A DNA stretch of 64,000 bases from an uncultured Alphaproteobacteria bacterium (GTDB taxonomy: Bacteria > Pseudomonadota > Alphaproteobacteria > Micavibrionales > Micavibrionaceae), in the NCBI GenBank assembly GCA_946480475.1, contig CAMLJM010000002.1:1-64000 (forward strand). The letters are read 5' to 3'. This document shows, piece after piece, positions 44,240-53,114 of this stretch (position 1 is the stretch's first letter; the number at the start of each line of letters is the position of its first letter). A program made the position numbers and the translations under genes. The notes under the pieces are model-generated. The model worked only from the letters and a program-made list of their open reading frames with translations, was not told the DNA's origin and made no database searches.

Positions 44240-45550
44240 TCAGGGATAGTTCTCAACCAGCAGTACGGAAGGGCCTTTTGGCAGGTTCGGATGCAGCTTG
44301 CCCTGCGGACGGGGCTCTGTCGTTCCATAGAGCCCGAATACTTTTGTAACAGCTTCAGGGAATGTGCCGTGCAGGCTAAGGGATGTCGGCAATTTGTAAT
44401 CGTAACCTGAATCCCAGATAACTTCGACACCCGCTTTCTCAGCCCATTCTGTCAGTACCTCACGCAGATTGCGATTGCTATCTGCCTGCCAGAAACTTAC
44501 CTGGAAAGGGTCGAGAACCGGACCTTTTGTTTCTATAGAAGCGTTCTGTGTTGCAGGGCGATCCTGCAGTACGCTATCCGGAGAATCGCGTACCGACTCA
44601 TCAGCGTAAGAGATTTTTTGCGGACGCAGAGGCGTCGGCTCGACGGGTAGTGGCGCTGCTACAGCCGGAGCCGCAGGTGCCAGGGAGGCCGCTTTTTCGG
44701 CTGCGGGCGCAGCAGGTTCCACCATTTCTTCGGGTGATACTTCATTCTCGATCAGTACAGCCTTATCCTCGGGCGGACGTGGCGCCTGATTGCCCTTGGC
44801 ATGATCAGGCGTAAAGACTGAACCGAAGAAGCCTTTAGGTGGCGTACGGCGCGGATAATTGTTTGCTGTACCTTCGCCCTTTGCAGGGGTGTCTACAGAA
44901 GACGCCGACAGCGGTTCGGCGCCAGCTGGGGTGGGAGTTGATTCAGATGTTTCCTCAACAATAGGCTCCGCCATCGGGTTTGTCTTTGCTGTCGCACCAC
45001 TGCGTACGATGACAGCCGTACCAACAACGTCAGCGCGCAAATCATGAGGTTGCAGCGCTTCGTTCAGCACTTCATTCCAGGGCTTGCCGCCGTTCCAGGA
45101 AATCTTCAGGCCCGGATTGACGTTCGAGGCGAATGAGTAAGCATATTCTGCAGGGACGATCTGACCCAGCGCCAAAGCCAGAGGAATATCGCTGCCAAAG
45201 CCAACAGCTTCTGCAAAAGGACCTGCCGGTGCCGGCGGCGCTAAATTCTCGGTCACGCGAGAAACGGGTAGCGCGGTGCTCTCTTTTTCAATCTGGGGTG
45301 TGGTCGGTTCAGCAGGAAGCGCTTCGGCAGGCGCAGAAGTTTGCGCACCTGGAATAGGCATCAACTCACTTTTATCAACGCCTTCAGCGGGTGCGGCCGG
45401 AACCAAGGGCGCATCAGTATCTGTCGCACTGATAACAGGAGCCGCAGGCGGAGGCGACCATTCAAAACCTGCATATGCTGGCGCGGCCAGCAACCCGGTC
45501 ATCAGGGCCAAACCCGCCATGCGGGAAATAACCACGCTTTTGTTTTTCAT
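44240..45550 (-). CDS. TcpQ-domain protein linked to the T4SS
   Basis: The 436 aa protein (from ATG 45550, AAAGGCG upstream; the longer frame is not needed) has a signal peptide ending APAYA. A Pro/Ala/Glu-rich body contains two related domains. The first, about residues 130-195, reads SFASNVNPGLKISWNGGKPWNEVLNEALQPHDLRADVVGTAVIVR. The second, near the C-terminus, reads FWQADSNRNLREVLTEWAEKAGVEVIWDSGYDYKLPTSLSLHGTFPEAVTKVF. The second fits the TcpQ/PilL-type domain, the first a secretin-N (STN)-like one. Such proteins bind outer-membrane secretin or T4SS rings. It follows icmT on the same strand. Confidence 0.75.
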   Translation of the reverse strand: MKNKSVVISRMAGLALMTGLLAAPAYAGFEWSPPPAAPVISATDTDAPLVPAAPAEGVDKSELMPIPGAQTSAPAEALPAEPTTPQIEKESTALPVSRVTENLAPPAPAGPFAEAVGFGSDIPLALALGQIVPAEYAYSFASNVNPGLKISWNGGKPWNEVLNEALQPHDLRADVVGTAVIVRSGATAKTNPMAEPIVEETSESTPTPAGAEPLSASSVDTPAKGEGTANNYPRRTPPKGFFGSVFTPDHAKGNQAPRPPEDKAVLIENEVSPEEMVEPAAPAAEKAASLAPAAPAVAAPLPVEPTPLRPQKISYADESVRDSPDSVLQDRPATQNASIETKGPVLDPFQVSFWQADSNRNLREVLTEWAEKAGVEVIWDSGYDYKLPTSLSLHGTFPEAVTKVFGLYGTTEPRPQGKLHPNLPKGPSVLLVENYP

Positions 45551-45718
45551 GTGAAAGCGCCTTTCATACATCTTGTCGGAAACAAACAGGGCTGCCCCTT
45601 GGGCGGCTCCCGTAAATATGTCTAGACAATAATGTGCAAGGCCAGAAATGACAATAGTCGCTCCTTGCAAATCAGGCGGAAAAGCGTAAAAAATCGGGTA
45701 TGACCACAAAAACTGCGG

Positions 45719-46021
45719 TTACCCAAAATCCTTGAGGGTGCGGTGACGCATACTCAACCAGCCGGGGCGAAAATCCCCGAATAGCCACACACGAAACGCC
45801 CTTAAAGCAGCAGGGAATGTTAGTCCCCGTTTTTCCATCAGTTTAAAGATAATTGTGGAAATGATCACGAACGTAAGCGTGATGGGGCGCGCATACACAA
45901 GTAATGCGAAATAGGGGATACCGGCGCGCGCATCCATATTGAAAAAACGGACCGGGCGCATGGTGTTACGCCAGTGCCAGTTCTGCTTTTCTATAAGGGT
46001 ATCGTCTTCTGCTGTTGCCAT
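45719..46021 (-). CDS. icmT: IcmT/DotS-like small membrane protein
   Basis: IcmT (TraK in I-type plasmids) is a small inner-membrane protein essential for T4BSS function. The 100 aa sequence has the family start HWRNTMRPVRFFNMDARAGIPYFALLVYARPITLTFVIISTIIFKLMEKRGLTFPAALRAFRVWLFGDFRPG. This contains two hydrophobic stretches (about 36-62) and a basic tail. The W-R-x3-R-P-x-R-F-F-x2-D-x-R-A segment is the hallmark. It lies 97 bases downstream of dotB, and the tcpQ-like gene follows. Confidence 0.88.
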   Translation of the reverse strand: MATAEDDTLIEKQNWHWRNTMRPVRFFNMDARAGIPYFALLVYARPITLTFVIISTIIFKLMEKRGLTFPAALRAFRVWLFGDFRPGWLSMRHRTLKDFG

Positions 46022-46118
46022 ATTATTCTCCGCACCGACAGTTACGCGGCCATTCTAACAGAATTGCAGAAAAGGGTGAATGGTTGGTAAATAATTCCAA
46101 ACCAATCCTTTTAAGCTT

Positions 46119-47279
46119 TTAACCCCCTCCGGTGCTGGAGGCAAGGAGGAGATACCAACGGCGTTCAATAGAGCCGTTCTCGAATACAATACGGGCTGAT
46201 TGCGCCATGGTCTGGCCATAGGCCGGAATCATGCGCTGAATGGTCGGTGGCCAGTTAACGAAATCCATATCCATTAATTTTTCGCGCACCTCGGCAGGGA
46301 ACACCATCCACTCACGTACACCCATACGGCCGCCATTGACCTTAGGAACCAGCGCCTGCGTCACGATCATACGCAAACAATCCATCAAGGCGTACGCGCG
46401 TTCTGAACGTTCAGCTGCATCGAAGGTTGAAACCATACGCTGAATCGTTGCCGCCACACCTGTTGTATGTGTCGTGGTATAGACAGCGTGCCCGGTCTGT
46501 GCGGCTTCGATCGAAGCGGAGATTGTTTCGCGGTCACGCGATTCACCCACCAGAATAACTTCGGGTTTACGACGCAGAGCATTACGTACACCCCGTGCGA
46601 AATCGGGTAAGTGGCGCGGAATTTCGGTTTGAGATACCAAAGAACGCGGTGAGCGAATGGCATCGTACGTATATTCAATCGGCGATTCATAAGTCAGCAT
46701 CTTGCCGCAGCCGTGCGGACGTTCCAGCAGCATACGGTTACCCGCTGCCAGCAAAGTCGATTTACCTGAACCTGTAGGACCCGTAATAATTACGATACCC
46801 TGACGTGGCGCCCAGTTGTCGACGATTTCTTTCTCTACGTTCAGATCTTTTAACGAAGGCGGGGAACTTGGCAGAACACGCATCGTGACCTGAGCCGAAT
46901 CACGGCCACGCGAAAGGATAGCCGTGATGTTCACACGAAAACGAATGCGGGTATAACGGTCCGGGCGCACTTCGTAAGACAAATCGAGATCCGTACCCGA
47001 AGCCAGACGCGCCTGCGCTTCCGGACCATATATCTTGTGAAGCACAGCACTCATGTCCGCCGCATCCAGCGCACGGAAAGTACCCGGATAAAGACCGCCA
47101 TCAAGTTCATGATAAATCTGACGGTCCGTCTGGAAAGTAATATCAGAGGCACCCTTCTTTACTGACCACAGCAAAAAGGGGTCAATATGGTCCTGTGAAA
47201 AACGGCCAGGTTCATCAGGCCAGGTTTGGCCTTTGCTGTCCTTGCCTTTAAGAAGGCTTATCGGCTTGCGGGCTGCCAT
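46119..47279 (-). CDS. dotB: Dot/Icm secretion ATPase DotB
   Basis: DotB (TraJ; PilT/VirB11-like) is the hexameric ATPase that docks on DotO to drive secretion. The 386 aa protein has an N-terminal domain (FLLWSVKKGASDITFQTDRQIYHELDG), Walker A GPTGSGKS (167-174), an Asp box and Walker B-like EVILVGESRDRETISASIEAAQTGHAVYTTTHTTG, with the His-rich box of the PilT group. Legionella DotB is 377 aa. The start overlaps dotC by 22 bases. Confidence 0.96.
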   Translation of the reverse strand: MAARKPISLLKGKDSKGQTWPDEPGRFSQDHIDPFLLWSVKKGASDITFQTDRQIYHELDGGLYPGTFRALDAADMSAVLHKIYGPEAQARLASGTDLDLSYEVRPDRYTRIRFRVNITAILSRGRDSAQVTMRVLPSSPPSLKDLNVEKEIVDNWAPRQGIVIITGPTGSGKSTLLAAGNRMLLERPHGCGKMLTYESPIEYTYDAIRSPRSLVSQTEIPRHLPDFARGVRNALRRKPEVILVGESRDRETISASIEAAQTGHAVYTTTHTTGVAATIQRMVSTFDAAERSERAYALMDCLRMIVTQALVPKVNGGRMGVREWMVFPAEVREKLMDMDFVNWPPTIQRMIPAYGQTMAQSARIVFENGSIERRWYLLLASSTGGG

Positions 47280-48139
47280 TTCTCGGTCCCCGGAACGAAA
47301 GCGGGTTTACCAGCGATCGATACGTTACGATCCCCAACGCGCATCTGATCCTGTGCTGTGGTTACGCCACGATCCAGCAGCAGGGCGTAAGGTGGCGACA
47401 CCATACCTTGCGCCAGCAGAAGACGATAGCGCACCATGCCGTTATAATCAGCCGAAAGTTGATTCAGGTCGTCAGTAAAAATTTCATCAGCCTGCTCGAG
47501 ACCTTTTTCCCAGCCTTCACGCACCCAGATAATCCAGTTTTCACGTTCCAGATCTGTCGTAGGACGCAGGACTTCTGGCGGCGGCAGAACTTCGCCCCAG
47601 TCGCGCTCGAGATAGTTACGCCATTGACGGGGGGCACTTACGATTTGGGCATTACGAATAATTTCATATACACGGTCTGAAACGGCAGCTTCCTGGCCGG
47701 TGCCTTCAATCAGCAAAGCATTCACATTCTCGGAAACGATAGGAGGCTCAATCAACAAACCTGACGGTGCCGGAATCAGCAGCTGGCGGAAGTCAAACGT
47801 CTTATCCAGTTGCGTCACACGCGTTTCAAGCTCCTGACGAATTTCGTAGGTACGCCATGCCAAACCACCGCGCGCGCCATAAGAAAGGGCCGCTTCTTTT
47901 AAAGCATCCTTGCGCAGGTCGTAAGCGAAACCTTCGGCTTTGGCTTTGTCCGCATCCAATGTTTGAATCGGTGCAATACCACCCTGAAGATTTTCAAGTT
48001 CAACCAGTGGCGGCGGCTTCGGAGAGGTGCTGGCTTCATCTATATCCATGGCTCGTACGCTTATCGCGCCCATCGTCACAGACAATGACATCACCAGTAC
48101 AAAAGAAAACCTGACAGCATTCATCAGTTTTGTACGCAC
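47258..48139 (-). CDS. dotC: DotC-like core-complex protein (no lipobox)
   Basis: DotC (TraI) sits at the outer membrane with DotD and helps place DotH. The 293 aa protein contains ALSYGARGGLAWRTYEIRQELETRVTQLDKTFDFRQLLIPAPSGLLIEPPIV, VSAPRQWRNYLERDW and WVREGWEKGLEQADEIFTDDLNQLSADYNGMVRYRLLLAQG, strong DotC segments. A GTG at 48139 has GGGGGA, shared with the dotD stop, at good spacing; the ATG at 48124 has none. The signal sequence ends SVRAMDID and contains no Cys, so the lipid anchor known for Legionella DotC is absent here. Confidence 0.92.
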   Translation of the reverse strand: MRTKLMNAVRFSFVLVMSLSVTMGAISVRAMDIDEASTSPKPPPLVELENLQGGIAPIQTLDADKAKAEGFAYDLRKDALKEAALSYGARGGLAWRTYEIRQELETRVTQLDKTFDFRQLLIPAPSGLLIEPPIVSENVNALLIEGTGQEAAVSDRVYEIIRNAQIVSAPRQWRNYLERDWGEVLPPPEVLRPTTDLERENWIIWVREGWEKGLEQADEIFTDDLNQLSADYNGMVRYRLLLAQGMVSPPYALLLDRGVTTAQDQMRVGDRNVSIAGKPAFVPGTEKWQPASR

Positions 48140-48143
48140 GTGC

Positions 48144-48659
48144 TTATCCCCCGACACCGGCATTCGGTGCATACTGAATTTCAACAACGCGGCGCGTGCC
48201 ATCAACACGGATATCGGCGCGCATGCCTAGCTGCAAACCAATATTACGCAATACGTCAATAACAGGTTTGTTTTCAACGTCCAGCGAAACGACAACCGGC
48301 GTTGCTGGCGTATTGCCTACGATGTTAAAGGAGTAACCAGCGCGGTCAGCCAGCGTTTTTGTAATCTGCTCGACAGGACCCACCCAGTTTACAGTGATGG
48401 CGCGACGCAGCTCAGGCGGGGCGCTTTCAATCGGCGCGACAGCAATTCCCGGTGCACGGGCCTGCTCAACAGCGGCCAGTGTTTCGAGTGCGACAGAAGC
48501 GCGGTCTGCAGCTTCGGCGAGTTGTGCTGATACCTTATCCGGTGACGCCACAACCTGAGGCGTGCTTTTAAAAATCGGCGTACCCGTTGAACAGGCGCTG
48601 AGCATACAGGCGCAGGCCATAAGTGTCAGGGTGCAGAACTTGCGTGCGGGGCGATACAT
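48144..48659 (-). CDS. dotD: DotD outer-membrane lipoprotein
   Basis: DotD (TraH) is an outer-membrane lipoprotein of the T4BSS core with a secretin N0-like fold. The 171 aa protein (ATG 48659, GAGG eight bases upstream) has a lipobox LSAC with Cys23. The C-terminal domain includes PPELRRAITVNWVGPVEQITKTLADRAGYSFNIVGNTPATPVVVSLDVENKPVIDVLRNIGLQLG, the N0-like repeat. Start of the dotD-dotC-dotB-icmT run. Confidence 0.93.
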   Translation of the reverse strand: MYRPARKFCTLTLMACACMLSACSTGTPIFKSTPQVVASPDKVSAQLAEAADRASVALETLAAVEQARAPGIAVAPIESAPPELRRAITVNWVGPVEQITKTLADRAGYSFNIVGNTPATPVVVSLDVENKPVIDVLRNIGLQLGMRADIRVDGTRRVVEIQYAPNAGVGG

Positions 48660-48827
48660 GCGAAATACCTCGGACAAAACCTCTATAGTGAACCCGCCGG
48701 ATCGCGGTTAAAAATCCGCGGGCCGGGATATTGTCACAAAACTAGCCTTTTAAAACAAGCGGAACAAGCTCTCTTTTGCCAGATTGTCCCCTTCCCGGGG
48801 ATTAAAGCGTTTTTTGGAAACTTTTCG

Positions 48828-49244
48828 TTACTGCCCGGCACGCATGAGGCCATGGCGATTCATGGATTTCAGGACCTTCGTCTTATAAACCTTGCCAATA
48901 TTGGGGGTGCGGGAGTGATAATTGGAAATAGCCTGAGCCAGAGAACCCGTTTCGTTCAGATGGCGACGTAAAATCCAGGCGGCTACGCCCACATTTGTGC
49001 AGGGATCATCCCGGACCCACTGCTTTGCCGTGGCTTTGCTGACTCCCCACTGCCCTGAAAGCTCATCAAGCCAGAGCGTATTGATCTGCATGGGTCCTAA
49101 ATCGTAGCTGCCGTTCTGGTTTGGCCCTACTTCCTGGCCCACGCGTCCGCCTTCTACCTGGTATATGCCCAGAAGAACATGGGGCGGCAACTCGTAGGTT
49201 TCCGCCGCCAGCAACAGGCAGGCTGCAAAGACTTTTCCGATCAT
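48828..49244 (-). CDS. Lytic transglycosylase-like protein
   Basis: The 138 aa protein has a signal-like start (IGKVFAACLLLAA) and an SLT-type domain: GIYQVEGG with Glu31 as the likely catalytic acid, GSYDLGPMQINTLWLDEL, and AISNYHSRTPN near the C-terminus. Such small enzymes open the peptidoglycan to let T4SS, conjugation or flagellar structures pass. It is the gene just before dotD on the same strand, 168 bases away, consistent with a dedicated T4SS muramidase. Predicted export to the periplasm. Confidence 0.85.
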   Translation of the reverse strand: MIGKVFAACLLLAAETYELPPHVLLGIYQVEGGRVGQEVGPNQNGSYDLGPMQINTLWLDELSGQWGVSKATAKQWVRDDPCTNVGVAAWILRRHLNETGSLAQAISNYHSRTPNIGKVYKTKVLKSMNRHGLMRAGQ

Positions 49245-49290
49245 GTGATCTTTCTAGCCTAACACATCCAAGAATGCCAGTGTGGCATTA

Positions 49291-50259
49291 TTATGTATTA
49301 TCGCCACTAGCGCTTTTTTGTGCGCCGGGCTTGAAGAAGGCCATGGGGTTATAAGGACCCGGCGGTGCCGCTTGGGCCGTTTCTTGTGGTATATTTTGTT
49401 GTATTTCAACAGGTTGCCGTACTGGTTGTGCCTGTGGCTGAGGCGCCCTTTGGCTGGAACCCTCGCCCTGACGGGCACGCAAGGACTGTCCCAAAACCAT
49501 CAACAGGGATAAATGGCGGTCAAATTCAGTCCACAGTGGGTCCAATGGCAATACGCCGCCATTTGCCTGCGCAGCCTGCTGGCGGGCAGTATCATCCAGC
49601 GCCAGAACGCGGCGCGTTTCTGCGCGGTGCGCCTCACAATAAAGCGGCACCATGGCACGCAACAGAGCCAGTTCGGCAAATTTCAAATCGGATGCATCGG
49701 CATCAGGAACCACTTGTGCTGCCAATGATGAGGCCTGACGTGACAGACGCTCGGTTACATCCTGCACCATTTTCTTTTCCGGGCGGCCAAATGAATATCC
49801 TGCAATCGTCACCACCACAGGAGTCAATGCCTGCAGGCACTGGATCATGACTTGCGTATCATCTGTAGCGGGGATACCGGCCTCAAGCGCGGCCAGTCGC
49901 GCAGTGTTACCCGCTGCCGGGGCGAAATTGTCAGCGAATGTCAGCGCCGCCGAAAGGGCCGTAACCAGACGCTGGATATCCGCCTCTGCAGGCACCTTAC
50001 CGGTTTGAGCATAGTGACCTGCCACCAGAGGACCCGATAAAGCAGCCAGCGCCAGCCTGATCGATTCGGCATCGCTACCCGTTTCGCGTATATCCATCAC
50101 GGTAGTGAGAGATACGCCCGATTGCACAGCGCGCGCCAGCAGTTCAGCAACGACAGCCGCTTCTGTGCGCCCTTCGCCTTTATGCGCCTCCGCCGCCGCC
50201 AGCAGCGGTGCGCCAAGTTTTTCCAGGATCTGCAGCAAGTAAGCCGAGCGCGGATTCAT
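49291..50259 (-). CDS. Hypothetical protein between DsbC-like and transglycosylase genes
   Basis: A 322 aa, Ala/Leu/Val-rich, mostly helical protein with no clear signal peptide and only weakly hydrophobic stretches (VVTIAGYSFG). The last 60 residues are Gln/Pro-rich (QPVRQPVEIQQNIPQETAQAAPPGPYNPMAFF). I do not recognise a family. It lies 11 bases downstream of the DsbC-like gene and 46 bases upstream of the transglycosylase gene, in the T4SS operon, so it may be a cytoplasmic accessory protein. Confidence 0.65.
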   Translation of the reverse strand: MNPRSAYLLQILEKLGAPLLAAAEAHKGEGRTEAAVVAELLARAVQSGVSLTTVMDIRETGSDAESIRLALAALSGPLVAGHYAQTGKVPAEADIQRLVTALSAALTFADNFAPAAGNTARLAALEAGIPATDDTQVMIQCLQALTPVVVTIAGYSFGRPEKKMVQDVTERLSRQASSLAAQVVPDADASDLKFAELALLRAMVPLYCEAHRAETRRVLALDDTARQQAAQANGGVLPLDPLWTEFDRHLSLLMVLGQSLRARQGEGSSQRAPQPQAQPVRQPVEIQQNIPQETAQAAPPGPYNPMAFFKPGAQKSASGDNT

Positions 50260-50270
50260 AACTTTATTCC

Positions 50271-51143
50271 CTATTGCGTTGTTTTGAGATCAGCCAGTAG
50301 CGCTTTCAGGTCCTTTGCACGACCCTGCACAATCTTCACTTTGCCATCCTGCGCGCGGTAAATGCTGAGAGGCGTTACGTTCAGTTTCCATGACTGCATA
50401 ATCGCCATGTTGCGCTCTACGCCCTGTTCATTGATGCCGGGCGTAACAGGCAGCGCATCCTTATCACTATCCAGATGACGGAACCAGCGTTCCTGCGCAT
50501 TGGGAACAGCCAATAATAATGCGGCCTGCGCGCGCGTTTCATCACGGAATCCCACCGGGATCATGCGCACCTGAAGATTGCCGCCTTCGATGTCCTTGCG
50601 CAGCGTTTTCATGAATTCATGGCAGTAGGGACACTGAGGATCGAGGAACATGTATATAACAGGCGCTGTTTCGCTCCCCAGCATCTTCCAGTTACTGGAT
50701 TCGATATCAGCGAATAATTGTTCCGAGGGCGATTTCAGCGATTTCGTGATTTCACCTTCTTTAGGAAGATTGTCAGTTACTGATGCTTTTGGATCGGTGG
50801 TCTGCGCCTTCAAAATATCCAGCACTTCGCCGCCTTCTTTCTGCAGCTTGCTGACCTGTTCCAGTGTAATCATTTTACCTGTCTTATCGAATAACATACC
50901 GAGCAGCACATATTCACGATCAGGCGTTACATAAAAATATTGTTCCTGGCCGTTCTGGATAGCCATCCAGGCATCGAGGCCCGCTTCGTTACCCATATAA
51001 CGGAGTTGAGCGCCCTCTTTGGCCATGGTTTCCAGGGGTGCTGGCAGCGGCGGCTCTTTCGGGACAGAGTTCTGCGCCGCAGCCGGAGTGGACATAATCA
51101 CAGCCACAAACAGGCTCAGCAATAACCGGGAACGCTGGGACAT
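50271..51143 (-). CDS. DsbC/DsbG-like thiol-disulfide protein
   Basis: The 290 aa protein has a signal peptide ending PAAAQ, an N-terminal dimerisation-like part (LRYMGNEAGLDAWMAIQNGQEQYFYVTPDREYVLLGMLFDKTGK) and a thioredoxin fold with C171-P-Y-C174 in FLDPQCPYCHEFM, followed by VRMIPVGFRDETRAQAAL. This is the layout of DsbC/DsbG disulfide isomerases. Encoded at the head of the dotDCB block, it may fold Cys-containing envelope proteins of the T4SS, or the Cys-rich array proteins at 33.8-40.5 kb (inference). Confidence 0.85.
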   Translation of the reverse strand: MSQRSRLLLSLFVAVIMSTPAAAQNSVPKEPPLPAPLETMAKEGAQLRYMGNEAGLDAWMAIQNGQEQYFYVTPDREYVLLGMLFDKTGKMITLEQVSKLQKEGGEVLDILKAQTTDPKASVTDNLPKEGEITKSLKSPSEQLFADIESSNWKMLGSETAPVIYMFLDPQCPYCHEFMKTLRKDIEGGNLQVRMIPVGFRDETRAQAALLLAVPNAQERWFRHLDSDKDALPVTPGINEQGVERNMAIMQSWKLNVTPLSIYRAQDGKVKIVQGRAKDLKALLADLKTTQ

Positions 51144-51287
51144 AGGAACTCTCCGTTCATTTTCTAAAAGGTGGCGCCATTCTAAGGCAGACGTTCACAG
51201 AATTCAAACATCATTCAAACATGCTCTGGGCTTTATATAAGCTTCTGATAGAATACCGCCAGCGCATCTGATGGAGTTTCAAACGCT

Positions 51288-51860
51288 ATGAACAATACAT
51301 GGATTATCGTTGCCGTCATCCTGATCCCGCTTGTGTTCGTGATCATGCTGTACAACCGCCTGATCGCCCTGCGTCAGACGCGCAAGAATGCTTTCTCGGA
51401 TATCGATGTACAACTAAAGCAGCGTTTTGACCTGGTGCCCCAGCTTGTAGAAACCGTTAAGGGTTATGCAGGCCACGAGAAAACCGTTTTTGAAAATGTT
51501 ACGGAAGCCCGGGCCCGCGTCGGTCGTTCAGGTGGCAGCGGCCCTGCAAGTGAGCGTTTACAGGCGGAGGGCGCATTAGGAGCCGCCATGATGAACCTGT
51601 TTGCCGTAGCAGAAAATTATCCGGCATTGAAAGCGGATCAGAATTTCCAGCAGCTACAGGCTGAGCTTTCCGATATTGAGAACAAGATTGCCGCCGCACG
51701 CCGCTTCTTTAACAGCGCCACCAATGAATATAATACGGCTGTTCAGCAATTCCCGGCCAATCTGATTGCGGGCATGTTTGGTTTCAAAGAAGAGGCATTC
51801 TTCGAAGTCGGCGCTGAAGAATCCGCCCTTATACAAAAAGCACCCAACGTCAAGTTTTAG
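51288..51860 (+). CDS. lemA: LemA family protein
   Basis: A 190 aa protein with one N-terminal membrane helix (IIVAVILIPLVFVIMLYNRLIALR) and the LemA core: ARKNAFSDIDVQLKQRFDLVPQLVETVKGYAGHEKTVFENVTEARAR, and LSDIENKIAAARRFFNSATNEYNTAVQQFPANLIAGMFGF. LemA proteins are helical membrane proteins of unclear function, often encoded next to HtpX-like peptidases, as here. The next gene starts 10 bases later. Confidence 0.94.
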   Translation: MNNTWIIVAVILIPLVFVIMLYNRLIALRQTRKNAFSDIDVQLKQRFDLVPQLVETVKGYAGHEKTVFENVTEARARVGRSGGSGPASERLQAEGALGAAMMNLFAVAENYPALKADQNFQQLQAELSDIENKIAAARRFFNSATNEYNTAVQQFPANLIAGMFGFKEEAFFEVGAEESALIQKAPNVKF

Positions 51861-51870
51861 GATGTGAGCC

Positions 51871-53013
51871 GTGGCCTTTAAAACGATCGGCCTGAGCACC
51901 CATATCTGGAATAATAACCTGCGCTCCTTGCTGCTGCTGGGCTTCTATCCCTTGTTACTAACAGGCATAGTATGGGCGATATGCTTCCTGATGGGCGCAA
52001 GCATCATGCCGCAGCCGGGCGTATCAGGGGCCGATTTCGACTTTAGCAGACCCGCCTCTTTTGCGACGCACGCGGCGATTGAATACCTGCCCCTGATCAT
52101 CACGGTCGTTCTGATATGGTTTATGGTCGCCTGGTTCTTTAATACGCGCATGGTGCGCGCCCTGTCTCATTCACGGCCTGTGACGCGCAAGGAAGAACCC
52201 GCACTTTATAACATGCTTGAAAATCTTTGCATCACTGCAGGCATGCCGATGCCCAAGCTGGAGATTATCGAGTCCCATGCGCGTAATGCCTTTGCCAGCG
52301 GCGTGGATCAACGCAGCTATACGATTACTGTCACGCGCGGCCTGCTGAATGCATTGAAACCCGATGAGGTTGAAGCTGTACTGGGCCACGAACTGACACA
52401 TATCATGAACCGCGATGTCAGGTTATTGATTGTGTCAGTGATCTTTACCGGCATGTTAGGATTTGCCGCGCAGATGGCCTGGAGCAGTTTCCGTTATAAT
52501 TTATGGGCGGGTTCGGGGCGCAACTACAGCCGCAGCCGCAACAACCAGGGCAACGGCCTGCCGGTCATGTTATTCATTCTCGGGGTCATGGCCATTTTGT
52601 GGCTTGGTTATTTTGCCACATTGTTCACGCGTTTCGCGCTGTCTCGTAGCCGTGAGTTTATGGCGGACGCCGGGTCCATCCAGTTAACAAAGAATCCGGA
52701 AGCCATGATGCGTGCGCTGATGCGCATCGCACAGCGCGATCGCATACCTGAAGCCACAGGTGATATTGCGCTCATGTGCATTGAAAACTCTCACCCGTTT
52801 ATGGGGTTGTTCGCCACCCATCCGCCGATTGAAGTGCGTATCCGCGCGATCAGCGAAGCAACAAATACGCCTGTGCCTGACGCCCCGGAAACACACCGCG
52901 CCACGAACGAGGAACGATTCAGTGCACCCCAGCAAGGCAATCCCTGGATAACGCGCGGTAGACCCTTGAGAAACAAACAGAATCCCCCTGCGAATCCATG
53001 GTCACAATCGTGA
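51871..53013 (+). CDS. M48 (HtpX-like) membrane metalloprotease
   Basis: The 380 aa protein has two membrane segments near the N-terminus (about 20-41 and 72-92) and a further pair flanking residues 185-250. The active site H173-E174-L-T-H177 lies in EAVLGHELTHIMNRD, with the third ligand Glu in FALSRSREFMADAGS. This is the HtpX arrangement for membrane protein quality control. GTG start, GATG before it; 10 bases after lemA, so the pair is co-transcribed. The C-terminal tail is Pro/Asn-rich. Confidence 0.92.
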   Translation: MAFKTIGLSTHIWNNNLRSLLLLGFYPLLLTGIVWAICFLMGASIMPQPGVSGADFDFSRPASFATHAAIEYLPLIITVVLIWFMVAWFFNTRMVRALSHSRPVTRKEEPALYNMLENLCITAGMPMPKLEIIESHARNAFASGVDQRSYTITVTRGLLNALKPDEVEAVLGHELTHIMNRDVRLLIVSVIFTGMLGFAAQMAWSSFRYNLWAGSGRNYSRSRNNQGNGLPVMLFILGVMAILWLGYFATLFTRFALSRSREFMADAGSIQLTKNPEAMMRALMRIAQRDRIPEATGDIALMCIENSHPFMGLFATHPPIEVRIRAISEATNTPVPDAPETHRATNEERFSAPQQGNPWITRGRPLRNKQNPPANPWSQS

Positions 53014-53045
53014 CATAATTGGTGTCCGGTTTTGCTGGTATGGGC

Positions 53046-53073
53046 TTGGAAATCTGTTAAAATTATATATATA
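53046..53073 (+). promoter_or_regulatory. Candidate promoter of the BI-1 family gene
   Basis: TTGGAA and TATATA are spaced 16 bases apart in an AT-rich stretch, 42 bases before the ATG of the next gene. Both boxes deviate from consensus; other registers are possible. Confidence 0.35.
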
Positions 53074-53114
53074 GCTTCGTATAGACTTTTCACTCATAGG
53101 AGAGAGAGACCACA

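Noticed and set aside
49291..50259. DotA or IcmX homologue
   Set aside because: DotA is a large polytopic membrane protein and this one lacks membrane helices; position alone does not justify the name.
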